Notes: a model not told the origin generated them from the sequence alone. A DNA stretch of 12,459 nt from Treponema sp. (GCA_031268125.1 JAIRXT010000188.1:1-12459); one strand, 5' to 3'; positions 5,665 to 12,459 are shown, counted from the first letter of the stretch. A program made the numbers and translations.

Positions 5665-6948
5665 GTGAAGTCCCTTGTTGCGTTTTTTTTGCTGTGTCTC
5701 TCCCTGGGGGCCTGTTCCCGGACCGGTATCAGTTCCATTGTCCGGGAGGATCTTTTTTCGCTGGAAATCGGCCGTCTGGAGGATCAGCTTGCCCTCTACA
5801 ATCTGGAAGGGGACTGGGGCCTGAGCCAGGTGGGGCTTGCCATGCGGGACGGTCTTTTTTACATATCCGACGGGAACGGCGGCAAGCTGGTGCGTTACAA
5901 TTCCTACGGGGATCTGCTGTTCATGATTTACAATGATGAATTGAACAGCCCCCCCCTCAGCCTGAAGACCAACCGTGGGGAAGATTCTACCGTAACCCGC
6001 TGGGCCTTTACTTACCCCCTGCGGGAACCGGGACGGATCACCGTGGATTCCCGGAAGCACATCTATGTAGAAGACCGGCTCCCTGCCGACCGTTACTACT
6101 ACGACGCGGAAAGCAGGGCCCTGCTGGACAGTATTGTGCTTCACTTTGATCAGGACGGCCGCTTTGTGGAATATTTGGGCCAGGAAGGGGCGGGGGGGAC
6201 TCCTTTCCCCCGGATTACCGGCCTATACACCACCATGCAGGATGAACTGGTGGTTGTCTGCCGCCAGACCTCCGGCTGGAAGACCCTTTGGTACGGCTCC
6301 GGCGGCAGGAATCACATGACGGTGGAACTAAAAAACAGCGACATACCGGTGCCTGAAGACTGGCCCAAGGTTTCCGCCTCGGTGGACGCCATTATGGCCG
6401 CCCCGGATTCCCGGGAACTCTATCTCAAGATCGATTACTACCGGGACATCTACGACGATTCCACCAATACCCGCCTTGGGACAGAGCCGGACAGTTCCCT
6501 GATCTGGGTCATGGATATCGAGAGAGGTTCCTACGTGGACTGTCTGGAGGTCCCCTTCCTGGAACAGACGGTGCAGATAAACGGCCGCCGTGAAACCCTG
6601 TGGATGCTCTACTCGATGATGGGTGTCGCCGGAGGGGGCAGGGTGTTTCTTTCCTCCCCGGTGGACGACGGCTATTCCATCCTCGTCCTTCGCCGGGAGG
6701 GGGGCGGCTCCGCGGCGGCCCCCGGAAGTTTCGGCAATTCCGCCGCGTTTTCCCGGGTGGTAACTCCCTCTTCAAGCCTGGAGCAGCGGTACGGCCTTAT
6801 CAAGGTGGACCCGGAGGAACTCTACCTGAATAACTTTGATCTTTCCGAAGATGGTATTATTTCCGCAATTCTGGTCAGTGATTACGAAGCAAAGGTTGTG
6901 TGGTGGCGTACCGACAGGATTCTGGAAGGAGCCGTCCCGTGGCCGTAA
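5665..6948 (+). CDS. Spirochaete-type lipoprotein of unknown function, probably beta-propeller-like
   Basis: From GTG 5665 the protein has 427 residues; TAAGG (5653-5657) is a modest ribosome-binding site and an adjacent in-frame TTG at 5662 is an alternative. The start MKSLVAFFLLCLSLGAC is a lipoprotein signal with lipobox LGAC and lipidated Cys17. The mature protein has recurring short blocks of the type found in NHL-like propellers: GLFYISDGNGGKLVRYNSYG, GRITVDSRKHIYVEDRLP, IVLHFDQDGRFVEYLG and FDLSEDGIISAILVSDYEAK. The residues SVDAIMAAPDSRELYLKIDY also fit such blades. I recall similar uncharacterised lipoproteins in spirochaetes (possibly the LIC_12708 family), but that link is from memory. 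The 3' end overlaps the nnr start by 10 bases, implying one operon. Function unknown. Confidence 0.75.
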   Translation: MKSLVAFFLLCLSLGACSRTGISSIVREDLFSLEIGRLEDQLALYNLEGDWGLSQVGLAMRDGLFYISDGNGGKLVRYNSYGDLLFMIYNDELNSPPLSLKTNRGEDSTVTRWAFTYPLREPGRITVDSRKHIYVEDRLPADRYYYDAESRALLDSIVLHFDQDGRFVEYLGQEGAGGTPFPRITGLYTTMQDELVVVCRQTSGWKTLWYGSGGRNHMTVELKNSDIPVPEDWPKVSASVDAIMAAPDSRELYLKIDYYRDIYDDSTNTRLGTEPDSSLIWVMDIERGSYVDCLEVPFLEQTVQINGRRETLWMLYSMMGVAGGGRVFLSSPVDDGYSILVLRREGGGSAAAPGSFGNSAAFSRVVTPSSSLEQRYGLIKVDPEELYLNNFDLSEDGIISAILVSDYEAKVVWWRTDRILEGAVPWP

Positions 6949-8543
6949 ATCATCCCGCAGGGGGCTTCCCCGGAACCTCCCGGGGCCGGGAAGTCCTCGT
7001 CTCATCTGCTGCGGCCCAGGCTATGGATGCGGAGGCCCGGGACTGGTCTTTTAACAGTTTTGCCCTGGTGGAAGCCGCCGGCCGCCGTGCGGCCCAGGTG
7101 CTGGCGGGAAGCTTCCCCGGGCTTTTTGAGGACGCCTGCCCCTTCACGGTGGTTCTGGCCGGTACGGGCAGCAATGCCGCCGATGCTGCGGTTATCCTCC
7201 GTTCCCTGATCCTCGGCGGCCTGGCGGCGGCGGAAAGGTCCCTCCTTATCATGGCCAGGGCCCCTGCCGGGCAAAGCCCCTGGTCCGAAGCCTGTAATTC
7301 ACTCCAGAAGATGGGGGTCCGGGCCTTTGTTTTCTCTGTCCCCGCCGCGGAGGAGGAACTCCGGAAACGGCCGGAAGGCCCCCTGGGGAAGGCCCGGCTT
7401 GTCATTGACGGGATTGCCGGTACGGGCCTTCAGGGGCCGCTGCGGGAGGAGGCCGCTTTGCCGGCACGGTGGGTCCGCGAACATGCGGATCATCCCTTGT
7501 GCATCGCCGTAGACCTTCCCAGCGGCCTTTTTGACGGCTGGAAGCCCGGTATGCCCGTAGTGGACGCCGACGCGGTGCTTGCCATAGAGCCGGAAAAACG
7601 CTGCCTGTACAACCCGGCGGCCCGGTCCCATTGCGGCCGTATTCTCCATGTGGGGGGCGTCTTTCCCGCCGCCCTTACGGAAAAGTACCGGGAGGCGGAA
7701 CTGGTAACCTGGGATTACTGCCGTACCCTTATCCCCCCGGTCCCTGCGGATTCCTACAAGTACAGCCGGGGTTTGCTCGAAATCCGGGCCGGATCCCCCG
7801 GCGCCGCCGGAGCGGCCCGGATTACCGCCCGGGGAGCCCAGGCCGCCGGCGCCGGCCTGGTGCGGCTCCTGGTTGATCCTCCCCTTTATCCTGTCCTGGC
7901 TGCCTCCGCATCCTCCGTTATGGTGGACTGGACCGGCCGGGAGGACGGGCCTTCCCGCTTTGTCCCCGACGCCCTGCTCCTGGGCCCCGGGTGGGGGAGA
8001 GGGCCGGACCGCTCCCTGGATGACGCCCTGGCCCTTGAAGAACAGGGTATCCCGCTGGTGCTGGACGCGGACGCGATTTTCCTGGCCAGGGGCCGGGTTT
8101 TCCACGGGAACGCCCTGCTCTGCCCCCATCCGGGGGAACTGGCGGCTTATTCGGGGATTCCCCGGGAAGAACTGCTGGCAAACCCGGGACCGGCGCTTCT
8201 TGCCCTGGCGGCGGAAAAAAAGGCGGTCTTCCTGTTCAAAAGCCATGTGATGATCATTGCCTCGGCGGACGGAAGGCTGGCGGTGGTGGACGGTATGAAC
8301 CCGGTACTGGCCGCCGGGGGAAGCGGAGATCTTCTGGCGGGACTCTGCGCCGGTATTGCGCTGCGCTGCCCGGCCGGGCCCGATCTCTTCGCCTGCGCCT
8401 TGGCGGGGGCAAGCCTTTTGATTCGCTGCGCCGCCGATCCGCGGATAAGGAACCGTTTCACCGACTCCCTGGAACTGGCGGACATCGCGGCGGACCTGGC
8501 GGGCCGGGCCTGGCTCCCGGCGCCGGAGAAAAAACATGAATGA
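6939..8543 (+). CDS. nnr: Bifunctional NAD(P)H-hydrate epimerase / ADP-dependent NAD(P)H-hydrate dehydratase
   Basis: This enzyme repairs NADH and NADPH damaged by hydration. Its N-terminal YjeF_N domain epimerises R-NAD(P)HX to S, and its C-terminal kinase-fold domain dehydrates S-NAD(P)HX using ADP. The GTG at 6939 has AAGGAG (6926-6931) upstream and gives 534 residues, normal for the fused form. N-domain marks: AMDAEARDW and ALVEAAGRRAAQ near residues 28-53, VIDGIAGTGLQGPL and IAVDLPSGLFDG (the conserved Asp). C-domain marks: RITARGAQAAGAGLVRL, LLLGPGWGRG, VLDADAIF, LLCPHPGELAAYSG and AAGGSGDLLAG with the catalytic Asp at about 464. The usual GxGNNGGDG loop of the epimerase domain is altered to GTGSNAADA (residues 75-83). 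The gene overlaps both neighbours. Very GC-rich. Confidence 0.9.
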   Translation: MAVNHPAGGFPGTSRGREVLVSSAAAQAMDAEARDWSFNSFALVEAAGRRAAQVLAGSFPGLFEDACPFTVVLAGTGSNAADAAVILRSLILGGLAAAERSLLIMARAPAGQSPWSEACNSLQKMGVRAFVFSVPAAEEELRKRPEGPLGKARLVIDGIAGTGLQGPLREEAALPARWVREHADHPLCIAVDLPSGLFDGWKPGMPVVDADAVLAIEPEKRCLYNPAARSHCGRILHVGGVFPAALTEKYREAELVTWDYCRTLIPPVPADSYKYSRGLLEIRAGSPGAAGAARITARGAQAAGAGLVRLLVDPPLYPVLAASASSVMVDWTGREDGPSRFVPDALLLGPGWGRGPDRSLDDALALEEQGIPLVLDADAIFLARGRVFHGNALLCPHPGELAAYSGIPREELLANPGPALLALAAEKKAVFLFKSHVMIIASADGRLAVVDGMNPVLAAGGSGDLLAGLCAGIALRCPAGPDLFACALAGASLLIRCAADPRIRNRFTDSLELADIAADLAGRAWLPAPEKKHE

Positions 8544-9120
8544 CGAGCAAAAAAAACCCGGCCGCCCCAATGAGGGGGTGGCCCTGAGCAATGACCCTCC
8601 GGAGGGGGAAGAGCTGCATTTTTACTATTCCCGCAGCCGGAGGCTGTCCCGGGCCCCCGCCAATGTCCGGGCCCTGTACGAGGAAACCCCGGCGCCCAAA
8701 TTTAGCCTGATACGCCCCCTCGTTTCCGGCCGCCCCAATGCTATTTTGTTCGGGACTATGGCGGTCCTGGCGCTTATCATGCTGGCGGTGAGTTTTTTCG
8801 GATTGGCCGACGGGGCGCAGGATTATTACGGCAACCGCATTTCCCTGAGCGCCGTTCGCTACGAAGGGGCGGCGATCCTGACCCTCAAAAAAACCCGGCG
8901 GGATGAAGGGGCGGCTTACGCGGGGCCTTTGGATATCGCCGTCAGCCCCCTGGGAGGGGAGGCCGGAGCGCCGTACCCCAGCCGTATCAACCTTAGTTCC
9001 CGGTCTTCGGAGGAATTCCGTTTCTCCGTACCCTTTGAAGAATCGCAGTTTCTGGTCCGCATCTCCCACGAAGGGGCGGAAGAAGGGAGCGGTCTTGCAT
9101 TTAGAATCAAAACAAGGTAG
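8536..9120 (+). CDS. Single-pass membrane protein of unknown function
   Basis: The ATG at 8536 overlaps the end of nnr by 8 bases, with GGAG just upstream, so it is co-translated with nnr. The 194-residue product has a charged N-terminal region with basic stretches (SRSRRLSRA near residues 32-40), one membrane span at about 68-90 (AILFGTMAVLALIMLAVSFF) and a C-terminal domain of about 100 residues that reads as short beta strands (ISLSAVRYEGAAILTLKK, EEFRFSVPFEESQFLVRIS). Positive charges before the span predict the N-terminus in the cytoplasm and the C-domain in the periplasm. I do not recognise a family. Confidence 0.75.
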   Translation: MNDEQKKPGRPNEGVALSNDPPEGEELHFYYSRSRRLSRAPANVRALYEETPAPKFSLIRPLVSGRPNAILFGTMAVLALIMLAVSFFGLADGAQDYYGNRISLSAVRYEGAAILTLKKTRRDEGAAYAGPLDIAVSPLGGEAGAPYPSRINLSSRSSEEFRFSVPFEESQFLVRISHEGAEEGSGLAFRIKTR

Positions 9121-9123
9121 AAT
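9095..9123 (+). promoter_or_regulatory. Candidate promoter for the 9159 membrane protein and mutT
   Basis: TTGCAT (9095-9100), 17 bases, then TAGAAT (9118-9123; 5 of 6 matches to TATAAT). The -10 box overlaps the TAG stop of the previous gene. Transcription would begin near 9130, about 29 bases before the ATG at 9159. The -35 box is weak (3 of 6). Confidence 0.4.
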
Positions 9124-9158
9124 TTTGGTGTTGTTGTTTTTATCAAGGTGGAAACGAG

Positions 9159-9557
9159 ATGATTCAGTTTTATTTTTTGTCAATTTTGTTTAACGTAACG
9201 GGAGGGTTTATCCTTTTCACCAACGGAAAGGAAGCCCCGGAGCCGGAAATCCGGTTTTCCTTGCAGAATGAAGTTTTTAGGTTGATACTGGGTATTCTAT
9301 GCGCCGTAACGGGTTTGCTCAAACTTCTGTCCCCGATTCAGGGAGATATTCCCGTGGCGGGGGATCTTGTTCCCGCTTCAGCCGGGCTTGTTACCGGTTT
9401 CATTCTTCTTTTTGACTACTACCACGGCCGCAGCTTTTTTGAGGACGGCGACAGCAGGATGACCCGGATTATTACGGTGAACCGCAAATGGATTGGTTTT
9501 GCCGCTATGGCCGCCGCGGCCCTGCACTTCGTCTTTCCCCAGGTCCTGCTCCTCTAG
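9159..9557 (+). CDS. Four-helix integral membrane protein of unknown function
   Basis: The ATG at 9159 is preceded by AAGGTGG with good spacing. The 132-residue protein has four likely membrane spans at about residues 3-21, 39-58, 70-86 and 111-130, with a polar loop between spans three and four (YYHGRSFFEDGDSRMTR, residues 87-103). No catalytic or transport motif is evident. It ends 8 bases before mutT, so the two are probably one transcript. I do not recognise the family. Confidence 0.75.
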   Translation: MIQFYFLSILFNVTGGFILFTNGKEAPEPEIRFSLQNEVFRLILGILCAVTGLLKLLSPIQGDIPVAGDLVPASAGLVTGFILLFDYYHGRSFFEDGDSRMTRIITVNRKWIGFAAMAAAALHFVFPQVLLL

Positions 9558-9565
9558 GCTTTAAG

Positions 9566-10000
9566 ATGGAAGCCGTTTCTGTAGCGGGAATCGCCCGCCG
9601 GGGGAACGAACTGTTTATTGCCCGCCGCGTCATTGGCGGAAGCTTGGGAGGCAAATGGGAATTCCCCGGCGGCAAGGTCGAAGCGGGGGAGGGGGCGGAG
9701 GAAGCCTTGGTTCGGGAATTTCAGGAAGAATTTTCCCTGCCCGTACATGCGGGGGAGGAGCTGGCACGGGCCGAATTCATTCACCGCGGTGTAAAGCGGG
9801 CCTTACGGGCCTACCTGGTCTGTTTTGTATCCTCCGGTCCCGCGGAGGCGGTCTTGAGCTGCCACGAAGAATGGAAGTGGGCGCCGGTTGAGGAAATAGA
9901 AAAGCTGGATTTTGCCCCCTCGGACTTAAAGCTTCTCCCCGCCTTAAAGGCGTATCTCAAGGCCAATCCCCATGTCCATAGTTTGGAAACGTCCACCTGA
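9566..10000 (+). CDS. mutT: MutT-type Nudix hydrolase (8-oxo-dGTP diphosphatase-like)
   Basis: The ATG at 9566 gives 144 residues, close to MutT length; an upstream GTG in the same frame (9488) would add residues antisense to family expectation and overlap the previous gene. The Nudix box is clear: G36-x5-E42-x7-R50-E51-F-Q-E54-E55, with the usual late glycine replaced by Ser57. KWEFPGGKVE just before it and EWKWAPVEEIEKLDFAPSD near the C-terminus are typical of MutT and its close relatives, which hydrolyse oxidised nucleotides such as 8-oxo-dGTP to keep them out of DNA. The ribosome-binding site is weak, so translation is likely coupled to the preceding gene. The last 57 bases overlap the convergent gene on the - strand. 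Another pyrimidine-nucleotide Nudix specificity is possible. Confidence 0.87.
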   Translation: MEAVSVAGIARRGNELFIARRVIGGSLGGKWEFPGGKVEAGEGAEEALVREFQEEFSLPVHAGEELARAEFIHRGVKRALRAYLVCFVSSGPAEAVLSCHEEWKWAPVEEIEKLDFAPSDLKLLPALKAYLKANPHVHSLETST

Positions 10001-10948
10001 AATATTGCCTGTAAAAATCCAATCTCCGGTGCCGGCAGACCTGCTGAAAGAACTCCCGTGGGAAGCGGCAATAACGCTGCGCCAGGAAAAGTGCAGTACA
10101 AGGGAGAAATTTTTCATGGGGGAAAAGCGGAATTCTCCTCCCGGTTCCAGGGTGTAACCGCCGCTTATTTCGTCGTAGTAACCGCTTTTTTTTTCATGGT
10201 GATCATCCTTGGCAACAAATCTAATCACCGGCCCTGCATTGCAGAAAAGGATCCCGGAAAAAAGCCGGTTCGGGAAGAGCTGGACGGAAAAATTGCAGAT
10301 CAGGAGAAACCAGTCCTGGGAGTAGGATATCATGGCTCCGCTCAGCGGGACCGGCGGAACGGAATCTTCCAGAGGTATTGAGGAATTCTCGCTGTAGCGG
10401 TAATACCCGTCATAGGCGGTCCAGGCAAGATGCATATACGAAGGGCCAAGGAGGAAACGGAACACCAGGGATTGCCCGAGGGGGGCGCTAAGCCCCGTCA
10501 GCAGATCCAGAAACATGGTTCCGTTGCTCAAATTATTGTGCAGGGAATAATTGGTAAGATCCCCGCCGGGGGTAAGCCAGTCCCGGTCTTCCATGACGCC
10601 GGAATTCCCGGGGATGCCGAATTTTACGGACAAGGCGCTAAAAATACCGGGACCTGCCGCCGGGTCCTTTCGTGAGAATTCCAGATTCATCCCCGTATAC
10701 CACAGGGGTTTAACATCCCAGAGAAGCTGGCTGGTAAGCCGGTCCGAATCGCTATTATAGAAAACCTGCTCCTCCGCCTGGCCCCATAACATGCCGAACT
10801 GGGCGTTCATGGTGAGGGTATAGGTGCTTTGCAGCAGGGCGTCCCGGTTGTTTTTACTTTTCCCGGCGACAGGATCGGCGTAAAGGGGAATACATAAAAA
10901 ACATATTCCAATACTGACGAAAACAAAAAAAACCGTTATCTTTTTCAC
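9944..10948 (-). CDS. Omptin-like outer-membrane beta-barrel, probable aspartyl-type protease (family A26)
   Basis: The GTG at 10948 gives 334 residues beginning MKKITVFFVFVSIG, a signal peptide ending LYA; a TTG at 10984 in the same frame would add 12 residues but overlaps a promoter-like sequence. The mature part alternates short amphipathic strands like an outer-membrane barrel. It contains VMEDRDWLTPG (Asp121, Asp123) followed by LTNYSLHNN, and later AKDDHHEKKSGYYDE (Asp249, His251). E. coli OmpT uses Asp83/Asp85 and Asp210/His212; the distance Asp123 to Asp249 is 126 residues against 125 in OmpT. Omptins cleave near basic residues at the cell surface. The last residue is Leu, not the usual aromatic. 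The gene stands alone on this strand. Family call by motif memory, not search. Confidence 0.65.
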   Translation of the reverse strand: MKKITVFFVFVSIGICFLCIPLYADPVAGKSKNNRDALLQSTYTLTMNAQFGMLWGQAEEQVFYNSDSDRLTSQLLWDVKPLWYTGMNLEFSRKDPAAGPGIFSALSVKFGIPGNSGVMEDRDWLTPGGDLTNYSLHNNLSNGTMFLDLLTGLSAPLGQSLVFRFLLGPSYMHLAWTAYDGYYRYSENSSIPLEDSVPPVPLSGAMISYSQDWFLLICNFSVQLFPNRLFSGILFCNAGPVIRFVAKDDHHEKKSGYYDEISGGYTLEPGGEFRFSPMKNFSLVLHFSWRSVIAASHGSSFSRSAGTGDWIFTGNISGGRFQTMDMGIGLEIRL

Positions 10949-10951
10949 TAT

Positions 10952-11383
10952 ATGAGAGTATGTCTTGCCTGTTTCTGTCGTCAAGAGATTAAGAAACTAT
11001 GCCGCCGGATTTTTTTGGGGGGAGCGCTTGTTATGACCGTTCTTTCCCTCCTTTCCTGCTATAAAAACGAGGAAATACGCCTGGATCCGCCCGCCATGCC
11101 CCCCCTTTCACGGGAGGAGATCGGTTACGGCGTCATTAAAGCCTCTTATACCCATGTGGTAGACAAGCCGGACGGGCTTTCTCTGGGGTATTTGCGGCGG
11201 GGATCGGTAGTCCGGGTTCTGGAACGCCGGAACGGCGAAATAACCGGCGGCGCCCTTGAATCCTGGGTGCTGGTAGAGACCGGCGAAGGAACGGATTCCC
11301 CGGGCTGGCTGCCGGAACCGGTGATTGATCTGTATCCCACCAGGGCCCAAGCCCTAACCGCTTCGGGGTCCCTTGAGCAATGA
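10952..11383 (+). CDS. Lipoprotein with an SH3-like domain
   Basis: From the ATG at 10952 the product has 143 residues. A basic stretch (IKKLCRR, residues 13-19), a hydrophobic core (IFLGGALVMTVLSLL) and the lipobox LLSC with Cys36 form a lipoprotein signal. The rest fits a bacterial SH3 domain: GVIKASYTHVVDKPDG, LGYLRRGSVVRVLERRNG, SWVLVETGEGTDSPGWL. Such domains often bind peptidoglycan or peptide ligands. The start is uncertain: the ATG at 11033 has a better ribosome-binding site (GGAG at 11021) but would remove the signal's charged part, and no other standard start gives a complete signal. The ATG at 10952 is only 3 bases from the divergent gene's GTG. The end overlaps the next gene by 4 bases. 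Confidence 0.7.
   Translation: MRVCLACFCRQEIKKLCRRIFLGGALVMTVLSLLSCYKNEEIRLDPPAMPPLSREEIGYGVIKASYTHVVDKPDGLSLGYLRRGSVVRVLERRNGEITGGALESWVLVETGEGTDSPGWLPEPVIDLYPTRAQALTASGSLEQ
10957..10984 (-). promoter_or_regulatory. Candidate promoter of the omptin-like gene
   Basis: Reading the - strand, TTGACG (10984-10979) is followed after 16 bases by CATACT (10962-10957). Transcription would begin within a base or two of the GTG at 10948, and no ribosome-binding site is present, so the message may be leaderless. It lies inside the first codons of the divergent lipoprotein ORF. Confidence 0.4.
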
Positions 11384-12294
11384 ATAATATCCTCCTTTTT
11401 GTTGTTCCCCCTCTGGCCGGGGCGATTATAGGCTTTATTACCAATGTCCTTGCCATCAAGATGCTGTTCCGTCCCCTGAAGGCTTACCACATCTTTGGCA
11501 TCCGAATCCCCTTTACCCCGGGAATCCTGCCCCGGGAGCGGGCCAAGCTTGCCGCAAGCATCGGCGCTATGGTGGAGCGGGAGCTTCTTACCCCGCAAAT
11601 TCTACGGGAACGGCTGGCCGGAACGGAACTGCGCGGGAAGTTCTGCCAGGGGCTTTCCCGTTATACGCAGCGGATTCCCGAATTTCTTACCGGGACCGCC
11701 GAAAAGATCTACCCCCAGGTCCTGGAGGCCCTTACCGAATTCCTGCGGACCCCGGAAATCCGGGATAAACTGATAGAACAGGGGCGCGGGGTTGTGGATA
11801 CGGCGATTCTCGGCCTTCCGCCCCTGCAAAGGCTCCTTATCGCCTCCGGTCAGTTCGACCGTACCATCAAGGAAAACATGCCGGAGATCATCGCGGATCT
11901 TATCAACCGGCTGGAAAAAACGGGCCGCCAGGAGGAGACGCGGGCCCTGGTCATCTCCTATGCCAATGACAGGCTTTTTGCCCGGCCTTCCCTTGAAAAC
12001 ACATTGAAGGGTCTGCTGAACCAGAAGGAGAACCCCGGCGGCGATCTGGACAGCTTGATTACGGAGAAACTATTCCAGGCCGCCGATGCCCAGATTGAAA
12101 CCCTCCTTGGCGCTATTGATATACGGGACATGGTTCGGGACAGAATCGATCACATGGACATGCTCCGGGTGGAAGGAATCATCCTGGATGTGATGGCCAA
12201 CCAGCTCAAGTGGATCGATGTTTTTGGAGCAATTTTGGGCTTTCTTATCGGTCTGTTTCAGGCTCTGTTTGGCTGGTGGATACGGGGCGCTTGA
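11380..12294 (+). CDS. DUF445 family membrane protein (YheB-like)
   Basis: The ATG at 11380 overlaps the previous stop (ATGA), so this gene is coupled to the SH3 lipoprotein. The 304-residue protein has an N-terminal membrane span (LLFVVPPLAGAIIGFITNVL), then the family signature AIKMLFRPLKAYHIFG and IPFTPGILPRERAKLAASIG, a long helical middle region, and a C-terminal hydrophobic segment (FGAILGFLIGLFQALFGWW). This arrangement is that of the DUF445/YheB family; the biochemical role is not established, though an envelope location is clear. Its TGA stop lies inside the -35 box of the tRNA promoter. Confidence 0.87.
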   Translation: MNNILLFVVPPLAGAIIGFITNVLAIKMLFRPLKAYHIFGIRIPFTPGILPRERAKLAASIGAMVERELLTPQILRERLAGTELRGKFCQGLSRYTQRIPEFLTGTAEKIYPQVLEALTEFLRTPEIRDKLIEQGRGVVDTAILGLPPLQRLLIASGQFDRTIKENMPEIIADLINRLEKTGRQEETRALVISYANDRLFARPSLENTLKGLLNQKENPGGDLDSLITEKLFQAADAQIETLLGAIDIRDMVRDRIDHMDMLRVEGIILDVMANQLKWIDVFGAILGFLIGLFQALFGWWIRGA

Positions 12295-12319
12295 CAAAAT
12301 TTTTCAAAACGGATAAAAA
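12291..12319 (+). promoter_or_regulatory. Promoter of the tRNA-Lys gene
   Basis: A perfect TTGACA (12291-12296) is followed after 17 bases by TAAAAA (12314-12319; 4 of 6). Transcription would start near 12326, about 44 bases before the mature tRNA. The TGA stop of the preceding gene (12292-12294) is part of the -35 box. Confidence 0.65.
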
Positions 12320-12369
12320 TGGTTAGCTACACAGCGGGAACCAGGAAGGTTCGATGCTGCGGTAGTAAC

Positions 12370-12442
12370 GGGCCGCTAGCTCAGCTGGTAGAGCAGCAGA
12401 CTCTTAATCTGCGGGTCGCAAGTTCGATCCTTGCGCGGCTCA
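12370..12442 (+). tRNA. tRNA-Lys (anticodon CUU)
   Basis: The 73-base cloverleaf is complete: acceptor GGGCCGC (12370-12376) with GCGGCTC (12435-12441, one G-U pair), D arm GCTC...GAGC, anticodon stem GCAGA/TCTGC around the loop CTCTTAA with anticodon CTT at 12403-12405, variable loop GGGTC, T arm GCAAG-TTCGATC-CTTGC, and discriminator A at 12442. The CCA end is not encoded and must be added. No terminator is visible in the remaining 17 bases. Confidence 0.96.
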
Positions 12443-12459
12443 AAGACCTAATTCCTTAT

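Noticed and set aside
5187..6144. Two antisense ORFs across the MATE end and the lipoprotein start
   Set aside because: They lie opposite two good + strand genes and have no ribosome-binding sites or domain features.
7299..8591. Long antisense ORF of 430 codons opposite nnr
   Set aside because: nnr has clear domain motifs in the + frame. The antisense product is rich in Gly, Arg, Pro and Gln, as expected for the mirror of a GC-rich gene, with no recognisable domain.
1..12459. CRISPR arrays, transposase genes, prophage or toxin-antitoxin modules
   Set aside because: No regularly spaced repeats and no such protein motifs were seen on either strand; the only mobile-like item is the small inverted-repeat element at 299-443.

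Overview
The window looks like a chromosomal segment of a spirochaete, most likely a Treponema of the termite-gut/free-living type. The reasons are the mix of genes (an [FeFe] hydrogenase end, a CUT1 sugar importer with no ATPase gene, a fused NAD(P)H-hydrate repair enzyme, several lipoproteins and small membrane proteins of unknown function) and the uneven base composition, with AT-richer transporter genes and a very GC-rich nnr region. The genus is inferred from gene style and was not tested by a search. All confident genes are on the + strand except one outer-membrane protein gene at 9944-10948.

Layout. 1-234 is the 3' end of an [FeFe] hydrogenase catalytic subunit, closed by a rho-independent terminator. 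299-937 is a long non-coding region with a 145-bp element bounded by an 18-bp inverted repeat, a sigma70-type promoter, an operator-like dyad, a short ORF carrying a run of 15 C, and a hairpin just before the next gene. 938-4147 is a carbohydrate ABC importer: binding protein, two hairpins, then two permeases overlapping by 4 bases. 4224-5600 is a MATE-family exporter. 5665-9120 is a tightly packed run of a lipoprotein, the bifunctional NAD(P)H-hydrate epimerase/dehydratase (nnr) and a single-pass membrane protein. 9159-10000 holds a four-helix membrane protein and a MutT-type Nudix hydrolase. The - strand gene at 9944-10948 looks like an omptin-family outer-membrane protease. Diverging from it are an SH3-like lipoprotein and a DUF445 membrane protein. 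A tRNA-Lys(CUU) gene with its own promoter ends the window.

How they fit. The importer would feed oligosaccharide to fermentation, in which the hydrogenase disposes of electrons as H2 or takes H2 up. Nnr and MutT are both metabolite-damage repair enzymes, acting on hydrated NAD(P)H and oxidised nucleotides. The remaining genes belong to the cell envelope.

The observations most worth a second look are the omptin-like protein with a complete Asp-Asp/Asp-His catalytic set at near-OmpT spacing, the regulatory region before the sugar operon with its C15 tract, the eroded phosphate-loop motif in the Nnr epimerase domain, and three genes whose promoter-like -10 boxes sit almost on their start codons. 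I did not find a complete new multi-gene system.
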